A stretch of DNA of 64,000 bases, taken from NCBI GenBank assembly GCA_963785425.1, contig CAWAVG010000003.1:504642-568641 (forward strand), written 5' to 3'. How positions within the stretch are numbered: position 1 is the stretch's first letter; the number at the start of each line of letters is the position of its first letter. The notes under the pieces are model-generated. The model had not been told where the DNA came from, ran no database searches, and was given only the letters and a program-made list of their open reading frames with translations. A program made the position numbers and the translations under genes. Below are positions 18,060-26,434 of the stretch, one piece after another. The DNA is from RYN-133 sp963785425 (GTDB lineage: Bacteria > Actinomycetota > Actinomycetes > Mycobacteriales > Jatrophihabitantaceae).

Positions 18060-18403
18060 GAGCGTCGTCGCACCGCCGCCACCACGCCCCCGCTCGCCAC
18101 GGCGACGCCCGCGGCGAACAGCGCAGCGATCTCGATCGACGTCAGCGAGTCGTACGTCGGTGCGACGCTGACATGGCCGGCGGGCACCGCGACGACCGGC
18201 GCCGGTGTACCCCCCGTCCGCGGCGGGGCGAAGCTCGCTGACGGCCGCGGCGCCTGGGACGGAGCGGCCGGACGGCTCGAGGGCGCGACGGTCGACGTGG
18301 GCGTGGGTTTCGGCGCGGCAGCAGCAGCGGACGTCCCGCCGATCAGCGCGAAGGCGAGGACGCCGCCCGCAGCAACGGCGACGACGAGGCGATGGCTTGG
18401 CAC
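18056..18403 (-). CDS. Small cell-surface protein paired with sortase
   Basis: 115 aa. A signal peptide (residues 1-24) is followed by a Pro/Ser/Thr/Ala-rich segment, a short conserved-looking stretch, then a C-terminal hydrophobic helix (IEIAALFAAGVAVASGGVVAAV) and a basic tail RRRS. This is the layout of a sortase substrate, but no LPXTG-like motif is visible before the helix. The GTG at 18403 is chosen for GGGAGAG just upstream. It overlaps the sortase gene, so the two are made together. Confidence 0.65.
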   Translation of the reverse strand: MPSHRLVVAVAAGGVLAFALIGGTSAAAAAPKPTPTSTVAPSSRPAAPSQAPRPSASFAPPRTGGTPAPVVAVPAGHVSVAPTYDSLTSIEIAALFAAGVAVASGGVVAAVRRRS

Positions 18404-18464
18404 AAGACTCTCCCGGAGGACGGTCGGCCGTCCCTTGGTCGGCCGATCCCTACCTTCATGCGCC

Positions 18465-18974
18465 TCAGGGCGATTGTGTTGCACGGGGGCCCTGCCGAGG
18501 TGCGGCAGGCGGGCGGTAGGGCACTGAGGGGGAGCGCAGGGTGGGCGCCCCCGGGTGGGGTCGGCCGAGCCGGCCCGTGGGCACGATCGACATCGAAGGC
18601 GACGTCGACCCTGCCGTGCTCGGCTGCGGCCGATCAGTACGTCCGGCCGTCGGGTGGCGGTGCGGTACCGGGCGCGTCGACGGCGGGGTCCGGGCCGGCG
18701 TCGGCGACGCCGTCGGTCGGGACGTCACCCGGCCGCCCGGTGCGATCGGTGTCGGCACGGGCGCATGCTGGTGTTCCGGGCCGGTCAGCACGCGCGGGGC
18801 GATGCCGATGACCGCGACGGCGGCGGCCGCCACCAGCGCCTGGACGGCTGTGCGTCGACGGGTGCGTGCGCGGCGCGCGGCCAACGTGCGCAGTGTCGGT
18901 CCGGACAGGTCGCTGTCGACCTTGTCGGCCTGGTCGGTCAGCACGGCGCGCAGCCGCTGCTCGAGATCAGGCAT
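18465..18974 (-). CDS. Membrane-anchored anti-sigma-type protein
   Basis: 169 aa. An N-terminal cytoplasmic helix (MPDLEQRLRAVLTDQADKVDSDL) leads to a basic stretch RARRTRRRT and one transmembrane helix at about residues 43-62, then a Pro/Ser/Thr/Arg-rich extracytoplasmic tail of low complexity. It overlaps the end of the sigma gene by eight bases, so a regulator of that sigma factor is the natural reading. Its sequence differs from the other membrane regulator nearby. Confidence 0.6.
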   Translation of the reverse strand: MPDLEQRLRAVLTDQADKVDSDLSGPTLRTLAARRARTRRRTAVQALVAAAAVAVIGIAPRVLTGPEHQHAPVPTPIAPGGRVTSRPTASPTPARTPPSTRPVPHRHPTAGRTDRPQPSTAGSTSPSMSIVPTGRLGRPHPGAPTLRSPSVPYRPPAAPRQGPRATQSP

Positions 18975-19479
18975 CGTGCACCCCGGTCACCGGCGCGATT
19001 GCGGTCCGCAGGCTCGCCAGACCACGGCTGATGTTTCCCCGCACGGTCGCCGGACGGCAGCCGAGCGCTCCGCCGATCTCCGCGTCGTCGAGCCCTGCGT
19101 AGAAGCGCAGCACCACCGCGGCACGCTGCTGGCGCGGCAGCTGTTGCACGCGCGCCCACAACTCCGGATCGGACGTGTCGTGCCACGGGTCGACGGTCTG
19201 CTCGGCCAGCACCGCGTCGGGCACGACCCGGATGTGCCGCGTCGACCACCTCCGGCGCCACGACAGGAACTCGTTGGTGACGCAGCGGCGCACGTAGGGC
19301 AGCGGATCGGCCAGCGAACCCCACCGCGGGTAGAGCCGGATCAGCACGTCCTGCACGAGGTCCTCGCCCTGCGCGACCGATCCCGACAGCAGCGCGGCGA
19401 TGCGCACGAGACCGGTGCGGTGTTCTGCGACAAAGCGGTCGAACGCGGCGTCGGTCTCGCGCCGCGTGTCGCCGCCCAT
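18967..19479 (-). CDS. SigE-family (ECF) RNA polymerase sigma factor
   Basis: 170 aa. Region 2: FDRFVAEHRTGLVRIAALLSGSVAQGEDLVQDVLIRLYPRW, with CVTNEFLSWRRRW; region 4: LPRQQRAAVVLRFYAGLDDAEIGGALGCRPATVRGNISRGLASL. It is the second SigE-type factor within 2.2 kb. The ATG at 19479 is preferred; a GTG at 19569 is possible. It heads a minus-strand run sigma - regulator - surface protein - sortase, and may drive expression of the surface genes. Divergent from the secreted Asp-box protein gene at 19683. Confidence 0.85.
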   Translation of the reverse strand: MGGDTRRETDAAFDRFVAEHRTGLVRIAALLSGSVAQGEDLVQDVLIRLYPRWGSLADPLPYVRRCVTNEFLSWRRRWSTRHIRVVPDAVLAEQTVDPWHDTSDPELWARVQQLPRQQRAAVVLRFYAGLDDAEIGGALGCRPATVRGNISRGLASLRTAIAPVTGVHDA

Positions 19480-19682
19480 CGCCCTGCCTTCGTCCCGAAG
19501 GTGCTCATCGGCCTCGCGCTCGCGCTCGAGGTACAGCTCGCCCGTCACGTTTCTACACGCCGCCCGCACGCCGTCTGTTGCATATTGAGACGCAATACGT
19601 CACGCGGGCCTGACACCGACTCGCGGGCGATCACATTGGCGGTTACGGTCCGGCAGTCACGACGAGGATCGCAGGGGGACCC

Positions 19683-21989
19683 ATGCACCGTCGCACGGCT
19701 TACGAACTAGCGCTGACCGCAGGCGTGGCAACGGTTGCGCTGGTGGCCCTGGTGTCATCGCAGTTGGTCGACGCCACCGCGGGCCCTGCGCATCCGCTGT
19801 CGCGGACCGCGCAGGCTCCGCGCCACCCCCGGGCCGACGCGGTCACCCCCGCGCACGCCACCACCGCAGCACTGCGTTTCTCGCACATGGTGATCGTCGA
19901 CGAGCAGCGTCCGGGCAACGAGCCTGACGTGAAGGTGAACCCGACCGGCCAGATCTTCTCGAGCGAGCCATTCGGATTCTCAACGGCCAGCAGTTTCCTG
20001 TGGCGCTCCGGCGACCACGGGCGCAGCTATCAGCTCGTGCCGGGCAACATCGGCACCGGCAAACCCAGCACCTGCGCCGGAGGCGGTGACACCGACCTCT
20101 ACATCGACCCGTCCAACGCGCTGTACTTCTCCGACCTGCAGGGTCTGACGAACATCTCGAACAGCGTCAGCACCGATGGTGGCAAGACCTTCAAGACGAC
20201 GTGCTCAGGTGCACCCAACAGCCCGGTCGACCGAATGTGGTTCGCCGCAAAGGGGAATCTGAAGAAGGGCAACCTGAAGCTCTATCAGGACTACGACCAG
20301 ACCGGGACGTCGGCCGGCACGGACAACCCCGGCGGGAACCAGCTGGTCGAGACCGTATCGACCGACGGCACGACGTTCCTGCCGGTGCTCAACACGAACG
20401 TGAACGGCACCGACTGTGCCGGGACTGCCCCCAACTGCGTCACCGACAACGAGGGCATCTCGGGTAACCAGGTCGTCGACCCCCGCACCGGCAACGTGTT
20501 CATCGCGCACACCACCATCAACGGCGCGTCGTCCAGCACGCCCGGCGTGCAGGTCAGCGAAGGGCGGATCAGCTTCGCCGGTGCATCGGCAACCGGCGTG
20601 TGGCGCGAGAGCCCGAACCTGGACGGAGCGCTGTGCCCGAACACGCAGAACACCTGCGTCGACTCGGCGAAGAACCCGACCGAACTCGCGGGTGAGAACT
20701 TCGCCAGCATCGCCCGCGACAGCGCGGGTTATCTGTACGTCACGTTCACCGCCGGGCCGCTCGACCACAACGCCAACAGCGCGAACCTCGGTCAGCTGAC
20801 GCAGGCCGAGCAGATCTACGTCGTGCGGTCACGCACACCCGCCACGATGACCAACCCTGCGTCCGTGACGTGGTCGAAGCCGATCCGCATAACTGGTCCG
20901 TCCCGGGGCATCAGTGGCGGCACGAACACCTTCCCGTGGATCACCGCCGGCTCGCGCGGCCGCGTCGCCGTGGCCTGGTACCACACCAGCGAGCGGTCGG
21001 AGCACGGCTCGTGTGCCAAGACGCAGCACTGCCCGGTCTACGGGGCGTCGCAACTGGCGCACGCCGAATGGACGGTGCAGAGCGCGCAGGCCCTGAACGC
21101 GACGGCAGCCGACCCGAACTGGCGCCGAGCGACTGTCAGCGACGGTCCGGTGAAATACGGCAGCATCTGTACCAACGGCATCGGCTGCGCAACCGGCGGC
21201 GACCGCAGCCTCGGCGACTTCCTGCAGGTCGCGCCCGACCGGCAAGGCGCAATGCTCGTCACCTACGTCGACGACACCAGCGCCAACGTGCAGGGCGGTG
21301 AGGACACCGGGCCCGAGGTGATCAGCCGCCAGATCGCCGGGCCGAGCCTCTACGTCGGGCATCAGGTCACGCTCAACGGCGGCCCGGGTCTCGCGTCCGG
21401 CGGCGTGAGCGACCAGCGCGGCGACGCGGACTATTCGGCCAACGGAACGCGGGTCTTCGCTGACAAGAACGGTGGCTCACAACTCGACCTGCGCGGAGCG
21501 TCGATCAGTCAACCGCGCGGCAAGCCTTACGTCGTCGCACAATTGCACCTGCGCAGCCTGTCCTCGCTGGCCGGGAGCCCGAAACTCGGCGGCCCCGACG
21601 TCAGCTGGATGCTGCGCTGGACTCAACTGCACCGCGGACACGCCGGCAACGGAACGATCTACTACGTCGGTGCCGACAACGGCGGCGGAGCGTCCGGAAC
21701 AAAACCGACGTTCTTCTTCGGCACGACCAGTTGCATTCCCGCGAACAACCCCGAGGAGCACTGCAAGTTCCTCACGTATCCGCAGACAACGACGATCCAC
21801 GGACGGTTGCTGACCAAACGGGGCCTGATCCGCTTGCAGATCCCACGGGCGGCGGCGCACCTGCACCGCAGCGTGCGGTTGCGCTCGGTCACCGCATTCA
21901 CCGCAACTGCGGCAGCTCCGCAGTCGGCGACGACGATCTTCAACCTGATCGACGCCGCAGCGCCGTTCGATGTGACGATCCGGCGTTAG
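19683..21989 (+). CDS. Large secreted Asp-box (sialidase-like beta-propeller) protein
   Basis: 768 aa. Signal peptide/hydrophobic residues 8-30, then a long region with sialidase/BNR features: an Asp box SVSTDGGKTF, SRGRVAVAWYHTS and repeated beta-strand blocks. Many Cys pairs (CAGGGDTD, DCAGTAPNC, CAKTQHCPVY, CTNGIGC) suggest disulfides, which fits export. The sialidase catalytic Arg triad cannot be assigned, so enzymatic activity is uncertain. AGGGGGA precedes the ATG. It is divergent from the sigma-factor gene and adjacent to sortase genes, suggesting one cell-envelope region. Confidence 0.7.
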   Translation: MHRRTAYELALTAGVATVALVALVSSQLVDATAGPAHPLSRTAQAPRHPRADAVTPAHATTAALRFSHMVIVDEQRPGNEPDVKVNPTGQIFSSEPFGFSTASSFLWRSGDHGRSYQLVPGNIGTGKPSTCAGGGDTDLYIDPSNALYFSDLQGLTNISNSVSTDGGKTFKTTCSGAPNSPVDRMWFAAKGNLKKGNLKLYQDYDQTGTSAGTDNPGGNQLVETVSTDGTTFLPVLNTNVNGTDCAGTAPNCVTDNEGISGNQVVDPRTGNVFIAHTTINGASSSTPGVQVSEGRISFAGASATGVWRESPNLDGALCPNTQNTCVDSAKNPTELAGENFASIARDSAGYLYVTFTAGPLDHNANSANLGQLTQAEQIYVVRSRTPATMTNPASVTWSKPIRITGPSRGISGGTNTFPWITAGSRGRVAVAWYHTSERSEHGSCAKTQHCPVYGASQLAHAEWTVQSAQALNATAADPNWRRATVSDGPVKYGSICTNGIGCATGGDRSLGDFLQVAPDRQGAMLVTYVDDTSANVQGGEDTGPEVISRQIAGPSLYVGHQVTLNGGPGLASGGVSDQRGDADYSANGTRVFADKNGGSQLDLRGASISQPRGKPYVVAQLHLRSLSSLAGSPKLGGPDVSWMLRWTQLHRGHAGNGTIYYVGADNGGGASGTKPTFFFGTTSCIPANNPEEHCKFLTYPQTTTIHGRLLTKRGLIRLQIPRAAAHLHRSVRLRSVTAFTATAAAPQSATTIFNLIDAAAPFDVTIRR

Positions 21990-22022
21990 CCCTGTGTCGG
22001 TTCGTCGTGCGAAGCTGCGCAC

Positions 22023-22421
22023 ATGGCATCCCGTACGGCGAACTTCTGCATCGACGCGCACGACACGCTGGCACAGGCTCGGTGGTGGGCGCAGGTGCTC
22101 GACGACTTCGTCCCCGACCCCGACGACGCCGGCCTCGACGATCCCGACGAGACCGGGCTGATAGGGCCGGCCGGCCGATCATTGTTGTTCCTGCGCGTCC
22201 CCGAGGCCAAGACGGTGAAGAACCGCATGCACATGTGCCTGCGTCCCGTCGACCGCTCGCGCGACGAGGAGGTCCAGCGGCTGCTCGGGCTCGGCGCCAC
22301 GATGGTCGACGATCTGCGCGACGGTGACACGAAGGGGTGGGCCGTGCTGGCCGATCCCGAAGGCAACGAGTTCTGCGTGCTGACCACGCAGGCGGACGCC
22401 GCCGGCGTCACGCTAGCGTGA
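22023..22421 (+). CDS. VOC-family (glyoxalase/bleomycin-resistance fold) protein
   Basis: 132 aa. Typical actinobacterial VOC arrangement: an N-terminal FCIDAHDTLAQARWWAQVLDD, central LLFLRVPEAKTVKNRMHMCLRP, and the C-terminal WAVLADPEGNEFCVLT. The His and Glu at the usual metal sites are present, but substrates in this group are mostly unknown. It starts 33 bases after the secreted protein gene. Confidence 0.8.
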   Translation: MASRTANFCIDAHDTLAQARWWAQVLDDFVPDPDDAGLDDPDETGLIGPAGRSLLFLRVPEAKTVKNRMHMCLRPVDRSRDEEVQRLLGLGATMVDDLRDGDTKGWAVLADPEGNEFCVLTTQADAAGVTLA

Positions 22422-22426
22422 CGGGT

Positions 22427-22615
22427 ATGCAGCCGGCCCGGATTCTCTACGTGCCCTACCGCATCGCCCGGTTGCCGCTCGCCGCGGTCGACCGGCGCCT
22501 GACGCGGTATCTGGGCAGCTCGTCACCGCTACGCGCCGTCAGCAAGGCGACGCTGAGCACGGTCGACCGGGCCGCGGCCGCGGTGTTCGACGAAGCCCCG
22601 TTGCGCCTGGAGTAA
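22427..22615 (+). CDS. Small hypothetical protein
   Basis: 62 aa, beginning MQPARILYVPYRIARLPLAAVDRRL, five bases after the VOC gene stop. Rich in Arg, Ala and Leu, with no membrane helix. The regular alternation of hydrophobic and basic residues looks like real coding. No ribosome-binding site is obvious; it may be translated by re-initiation from the VOC gene. Confidence 0.45.
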   Translation: MQPARILYVPYRIARLPLAAVDRRLTRYLGSSSPLRAVSKATLSTVDRAAAAVFDEAPLRLE

Positions 22616-23008
22616 ACGGCGCTCAGGTGCGAAGCGACCAAGGGCGACACACCGAATCGGTCCGAGAGCGGTAACAGAACCTCTGGTCGGCGGACGCCGC
22701 GACGATGATGCCGCAGTGGACACCAGTGTGTGGGTGCCGCCCGGTGATCTCCTTTGTGCTTGGCACGCAGTCGGTCACGGGGGAAACCGATGCACGGTCG
22801 ATGCGGCCGCCCGAGCGGATAGCCGATGCGAGCCGACGACGAACGCCCCACTCGGACGACTTCGTCCTGTCACCCAGCTACGCCCTCACCTGCGGTCCGT
22901 CGTCAGGACGCGTGTCGAAGCATGGCGGAACCTGTGACTTGAAAATCCCCTTCTGCAGCAAGGGATTGTCTCTCGAAACTGTCAGACCCTGGTCGTAGTG
23001 TGCGGGTT
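22616..23008. other. Non-coding stretch with a stem-loop
   Basis: No credible gene. At 22944-22967, AATCCCCTT and AAGGGATT pair (one bulged C) around the loop CTGCAGC, forming an 8-bp stem 41 bases before the decayed DUF222 gene. It could be a terminator or a relic end of a repeat element. Confidence 0.4.
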
Positions 23009-23805
23009 GTGGCGAGGAAGATCGAGCGGTTGTTGCGGGTGGATCCTGCGGCGTGTTCGCGTGATCAGCAGTTCGAGATGCTTGCCGAACTGGCTCGGTT
23101 GCGGGCGCGTGTTGATGCGCGGACGCGAGCGGTTCCTCGCCGCGGTTCACGACCCAGGCGATGCTCATGATTGGGCGCGCGATGAGGTGGCGTGTGAGCT
23201 GCGGTGGTCACCGGACTACGCGAAGACGCGGCTGATGCAGGCCACCCAGGTGGTGGACCGCTGCCGCGGCTGCTGGAGCTGCACGAGCGCGCCGAGGCGA
23301 TGTATGCCCGGCTGACCGAGCTGGCCAAGGGCATTGACGACACCCGCACCATGGACCAGAAACGAGCCGACACCCTGCGTGACCTCGTCCTCGGCCGCAC
23401 GACTGCGGGAACACCCGCGCGTGGGATGCGGCTGCAGCTCCTGATGCCCCAGGCGACCGCCGACGGGACCAGTGACGCGCCGGGTGAGCTGGCCGGCTAC
23501 GGCCCGAACGCCGGTTCCCCTCCGCCGCCCAGGGGCGCTGGGTCACCGCCCAGCACCCCACCTGCCGGTTCCCCGGCTGCAACCGCCGCGCCACCCGCTG
23601 CGAAGCCGACCACATCGTCGCGTTCAACGGCCGCAACACCGTGATCGCGAACCTCCAACCCTTGTGTTCGCGGCACCATCACTGCAAACACGACGCCGGC
23701 TGGCAAGTGTCCCGCGACGATGACGACACCACCTGGTGGACCTCACCCACTACCGGACGCACGTTCAGCAAACCGCGCGACGAGTTGCCTTCCGCCGATC
23801 CGTAG
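23009..23805 (+). pseudogene. Decayed DUF222/HNH endonuclease (13E12-repeat type)
   Basis: Pieces of one protein lie in successive frames. From 23009: VARKIERLLRVDPAACSRDQ through LARLRARVDAR. About 23110, a shift to RERFLAAVHDPGDAHDWARDEV and RWSPDYAKTRLMQATQVVDR. About 23265, a shift to PRLLELHERAEAMYARLTELAKG and DQKRADTLRDLVLG. About 23530, a shift to the HNH domain GRWVTAQHPTCRFPGCNRRA, CEADHIVAFN, LCSRHHHCKHDAGW, ending at 23803-23805. The domain between is also shorter than normal. Such genes are scattered in multiple copies in actinobacterial genomes; this one cannot make an intact protein. Confidence 0.85.
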
Positions 23806-23826
23806 CCGACGCTGCGGTCGTAAAAC

Positions 23827-25020
23827 CTAGAAGTTGCCGCGCAGCGCCTGCTCACGCTCGATGGCCTCGAACAGCGCCTGGAAATTGCCCTTGCCGAACC
23901 CGAGCGAGCCGTGCCGTTCGATGAACTCGAAGAACACTGTCGGGCGGTCTCCCACCGGCTTGGTGAAGATCTGCAGCAGGTACCCGTCCTCGTCGCGGTC
24001 GACGAGGATGTCGCGCTGCTGCAGCTCCTCGATCGGCACGCGCACATCGCCGATCCGCGAGCGCAGCTTCGGATCCTCGTAGTAGGTCGACGGCGTGGCG
24101 AGGAACTCCACGCCGCGCGCCAGCAGGGCGTCGACCGTGCGCACGATGTCGTCGGTGGCCAACGCCACGTGCTGCGCGCCGGCACCGCGGTAGTAATCGA
24201 GATACTCGTCGATCTGGCTCTTCTTCTTGCCGATCGCCGGCTCGTTCAGCGGGAACTTCACGCGGTGGTTGCCGCTGGCGACCACCTTGCTCATCAGCGC
24301 CGAGTACTCCGTCGCGATGTCGTCGCCGATGAACTCGGCCATGTTCGTGAAACCCATGACGCGGTTGTAGAACTCGACCCACTCGTCCATGTGGCCGAGC
24401 TCGACGTTGCCGACCACGTGGTCGACCGCCTGGAACACGCGCTCCTGCGGCGTGATCGTGGAGGTGCGCGCCACATAGCCGGGCAGGTACGGACCGGAGT
24501 ACTTCGAGCGGTCGACCAGCGTGTGCCTGGTGTCGCCATAGGTCGCGATCGCCGCGAGACGCACCGTCCCGTGCTCATCGGAGATGTCGTGCGGCTCCTC
24601 GAGCACCCTTGCGCCGACCGAGCGCGCGTGCGCAATGCAGCGGTCGACGTCGGGCACCTCGAGGGCGATGTCGCTGATGCCATCTCCGTGCTCGGCCACG
24701 CGCTGGACCAACGGGCTGTCCGGCTCGACCGGGCCGTTGAGCACGAAGCGGGCCGCGCCGCTGTCGAGCACGAACGAATGGTGGTCGCGCAGCCCCGTCG
24801 CGGGACCGGCGTACGCGACGAGTTGCATGCCGTAGACCAGCTGGTAGTACGCGGCGGCCTGGGTGGCGTTGCCGACCGTCCAGACGAGCGCGTCCCAGCC
24901 GGTGATCGGGAACGGGTCGTTGGTGGCGTCGTACTCGACGAGGCCGATGAGCTGGGTGAGTTGCGTCAGGCTCAGATTCGCGAGCCGCTCCTGGTCGGTG
25001 AGGGTCTGCTCCAGCGTCAT
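23827..25020 (-). CDS. hppD: 4-hydroxyphenylpyruvate dioxygenase
   Basis: 397 aa Fe(II) dioxygenase converting 4-hydroxyphenylpyruvate to homogentisate in tyrosine catabolism. Two VOC-type halves; the iron ligands sit in VDHVVGNVE (His), GAQHVALATDDI (His) and VFFEFIERHG (Glu). The C-terminal GFGKGNFQALFEAIEREQALRGN is diagnostic. The ATG at 25018-25020 is chosen; an in-frame TTG at 25032 is also possible. It is divergent from an Lrp/AsnC regulator 113 bases away, which probably controls it. Confidence 0.95.
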   Translation of the reverse strand: MTLEQTLTDQERLANLSLTQLTQLIGLVEYDATNDPFPITGWDALVWTVGNATQAAAYYQLVYGMQLVAYAGPATGLRDHHSFVLDSGAARFVLNGPVEPDSPLVQRVAEHGDGISDIALEVPDVDRCIAHARSVGARVLEEPHDISDEHGTVRLAAIATYGDTRHTLVDRSKYSGPYLPGYVARTSTITPQERVFQAVDHVVGNVELGHMDEWVEFYNRVMGFTNMAEFIGDDIATEYSALMSKVVASGNHRVKFPLNEPAIGKKKSQIDEYLDYYRGAGAQHVALATDDIVRTVDALLARGVEFLATPSTYYEDPKLRSRIGDVRVPIEELQQRDILVDRDEDGYLLQIFTKPVGDRPTVFFEFIERHGSLGFGKGNFQALFEAIEREQALRGNF

Positions 25021-25083
25021 GCCGTCATCCAATTACTGCTGCGCCGACATGGCAAACGGCGTAGTCCGTGGTGCACAATCGGT

Positions 25084-25125
25084 CCAATCAGACGACCCGA
25101 ACCCCGCTTCCGCTGTACAGATTGG
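25084..25125. promoter_or_regulatory. Inverted repeat between hppD and its divergent regulator
   Basis: CCAATC (25084-25089) and GATTGG (25120-25125) are inverted and spaced 30 bases apart, just upstream of the Lrp/AsnC start at 25133. Widely spaced half-sites suit Lrp-type octamers. It is a candidate operator only. Confidence 0.35.
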
Positions 25126-25132
25126 CTACATC

Positions 25133-25597
25133 ATGACTTCCCTGGACGAGTTGGACGTGCGCCTGTTGCGGCTGCTCGACGACCATCCGCGCGCCGGCGT
25201 GCTCGAGCTGTCGCGGCTGGCCGGCGTCGCGCGCGCGACCGTCACGTCCCGCATGCAGCGCTGGGAGCAGGCGGGCATCGTGCGCGGCTACGGGCCGCAG
25301 CTCGATCTGGACGCCGCCGGGTTCCCCGTCCAGGCGCTCGCGACGCTCGAGATCGCGCAGGGCCGGCTGGCCGAGATCGCCGAGTTCCTCGCCGCGCTGC
25401 CCGGCGTGATCGAGGCCTACGCCACGACCGGCACCGGAGACGTCGTGTGCCGCCTGGCGGCTGCGTCCAACAGCCACCTGCAGGAACTGCTGGTCGAGCT
25501 CAACGAATCCGAGGCGATCGGGCGATCGACCAGCGTCGTGATCCTGTCGACCCTCGTCGCGCCGCGGGCGATGCCCCTGCTCGCGTCGGCGCGTTGA
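25133..25597 (+). CDS. Lrp/AsnC-family transcriptional regulator
   Basis: 154 aa. N-terminal winged helix (DELDVRLLRLLDDHPRAGVLELSRLAGVARATVTSRMQRWEQAGIVRGY) followed by the RAM ligand-binding/oligomerisation domain (ALATLEIAQG, LPGVIEAYATTGTGDVVCRLAA). The position, divergent from hppD, suggests it senses an aromatic amino acid or its keto acid and controls tyrosine breakdown (inference). ATG 25133; the open frame upstream is a shadow of hppD. Confidence 0.87.
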   Translation: MTSLDELDVRLLRLLDDHPRAGVLELSRLAGVARATVTSRMQRWEQAGIVRGYGPQLDLDAAGFPVQALATLEIAQGRLAEIAEFLAALPGVIEAYATTGTGDVVCRLAAASNSHLQELLVELNESEAIGRSTSVVILSTLVAPRAMPLLASAR

Positions 25598-25602
25598 CGC
25601 TG

Positions 25603-26211
25603 TCACCGATCAGCGTTCCCGGTTTCGTCGTTCGGGAACAGCAGGAACGCCAACCGCACCCGTCGGGCGTCGGGCGGCGGGTTGTCCCGTGGCGCCCCGG
25701 CGAGGTCGACCAGGCTGTCCACGATGCGGCGCGCTTCGACTGCCTGCTCCTCGGTCAGCCACGCCTCGCGGAATGCGACGACGGCGTTGTCGCGCCAGAA
25801 CGGCTGGTCGGCCATGTGGTCTAGCCAGCGTGCGAGTTCGCCACGCGTCTGATCGAGGTAGTGCGTCGCGATGTACGCCGTGGCAGCGTCGGCCCCGTGG
25901 TCTGGCGGGTCCACGCTCAGGCCCGTACCGGCGCGCTCCCAGCGGCGTTCGCGCCCGTCGGTGTCGGCATCGGAGTCCGCTTCGCGCACGATCCCCCACT
26001 TCGCCAACGCGCGCAGGTGGTAGCTCATCGCGGACGGGCTCAGGCCGGCGATCTCGGCCGCCTCGGTGGCGGTGATGGTCGCCCGGGCGGTCAGCGCGTC
26101 CATCACTGCCAGCCGCGCGGGGTGCGCCAGGGCGCGGATCGCGCGGGCGTCGGTCAGCCGGACCGGTTCCTCGCTCGCCACCGACCGAGCGTAACCCGAA
26201 CTGTGCAACAT
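25603..26211 (-). CDS. ArsR-type winged-helix regulator
   Basis: 202 aa if it starts at ATG 26211 (192 aa from GTG 26181, where homology begins). The HTH covers RAIRALAHPARLAVMDALTARATITATEAAEIAGLSPSAMSYHLRALAKWGIVRE, the usual ArsR/HTH_20 layout without metal-binding Cys. The C-terminal half has WLDHMADQPFWRDNAVVAFREAWLTEEQAVEARRIVDSL, a pattern common in actinobacterial members of unknown ligand. It converges with the Lrp gene. Confidence 0.8.
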   Translation of the reverse strand: MLHSSGYARSVASEEPVRLTDARAIRALAHPARLAVMDALTARATITATEAAEIAGLSPSAMSYHLRALAKWGIVREADSDADTDGRERRWERAGTGLSVDPPDHGADAATAYIATHYLDQTRGELARWLDHMADQPFWRDNAVVAFREAWLTEEQAVEARRIVDSLVDLAGAPRDNPPPDARRVRLAFLLFPNDETGNADR

Positions 26212-26434
26212 GTGCTTCAAGTACGCGCGGCAGGCCCGCGACACGAAGATGCACCGCTGGCCGCGGGGGTGGCCAGCGGTGCCGGGCGAGTCTAGCAAAG
26301 TTCCTTGACAGCCAAGTAATCGAGAAATGATGCTATTCATCGAAATGTCTGCTCGGATGGCGGATTGCTCAGTGTCAAACTAAAGTAAAGATCGACCTCT
26401 AGTCGCGCCAGCGACGACGGGAAAGTAGGAACCG

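Noticed and set aside
23911..25824. 637-codon plus-strand frame across hppD
   Set aside because: Shadow of hppD on the other strand, running through the Lrp gene and into a region already assigned.
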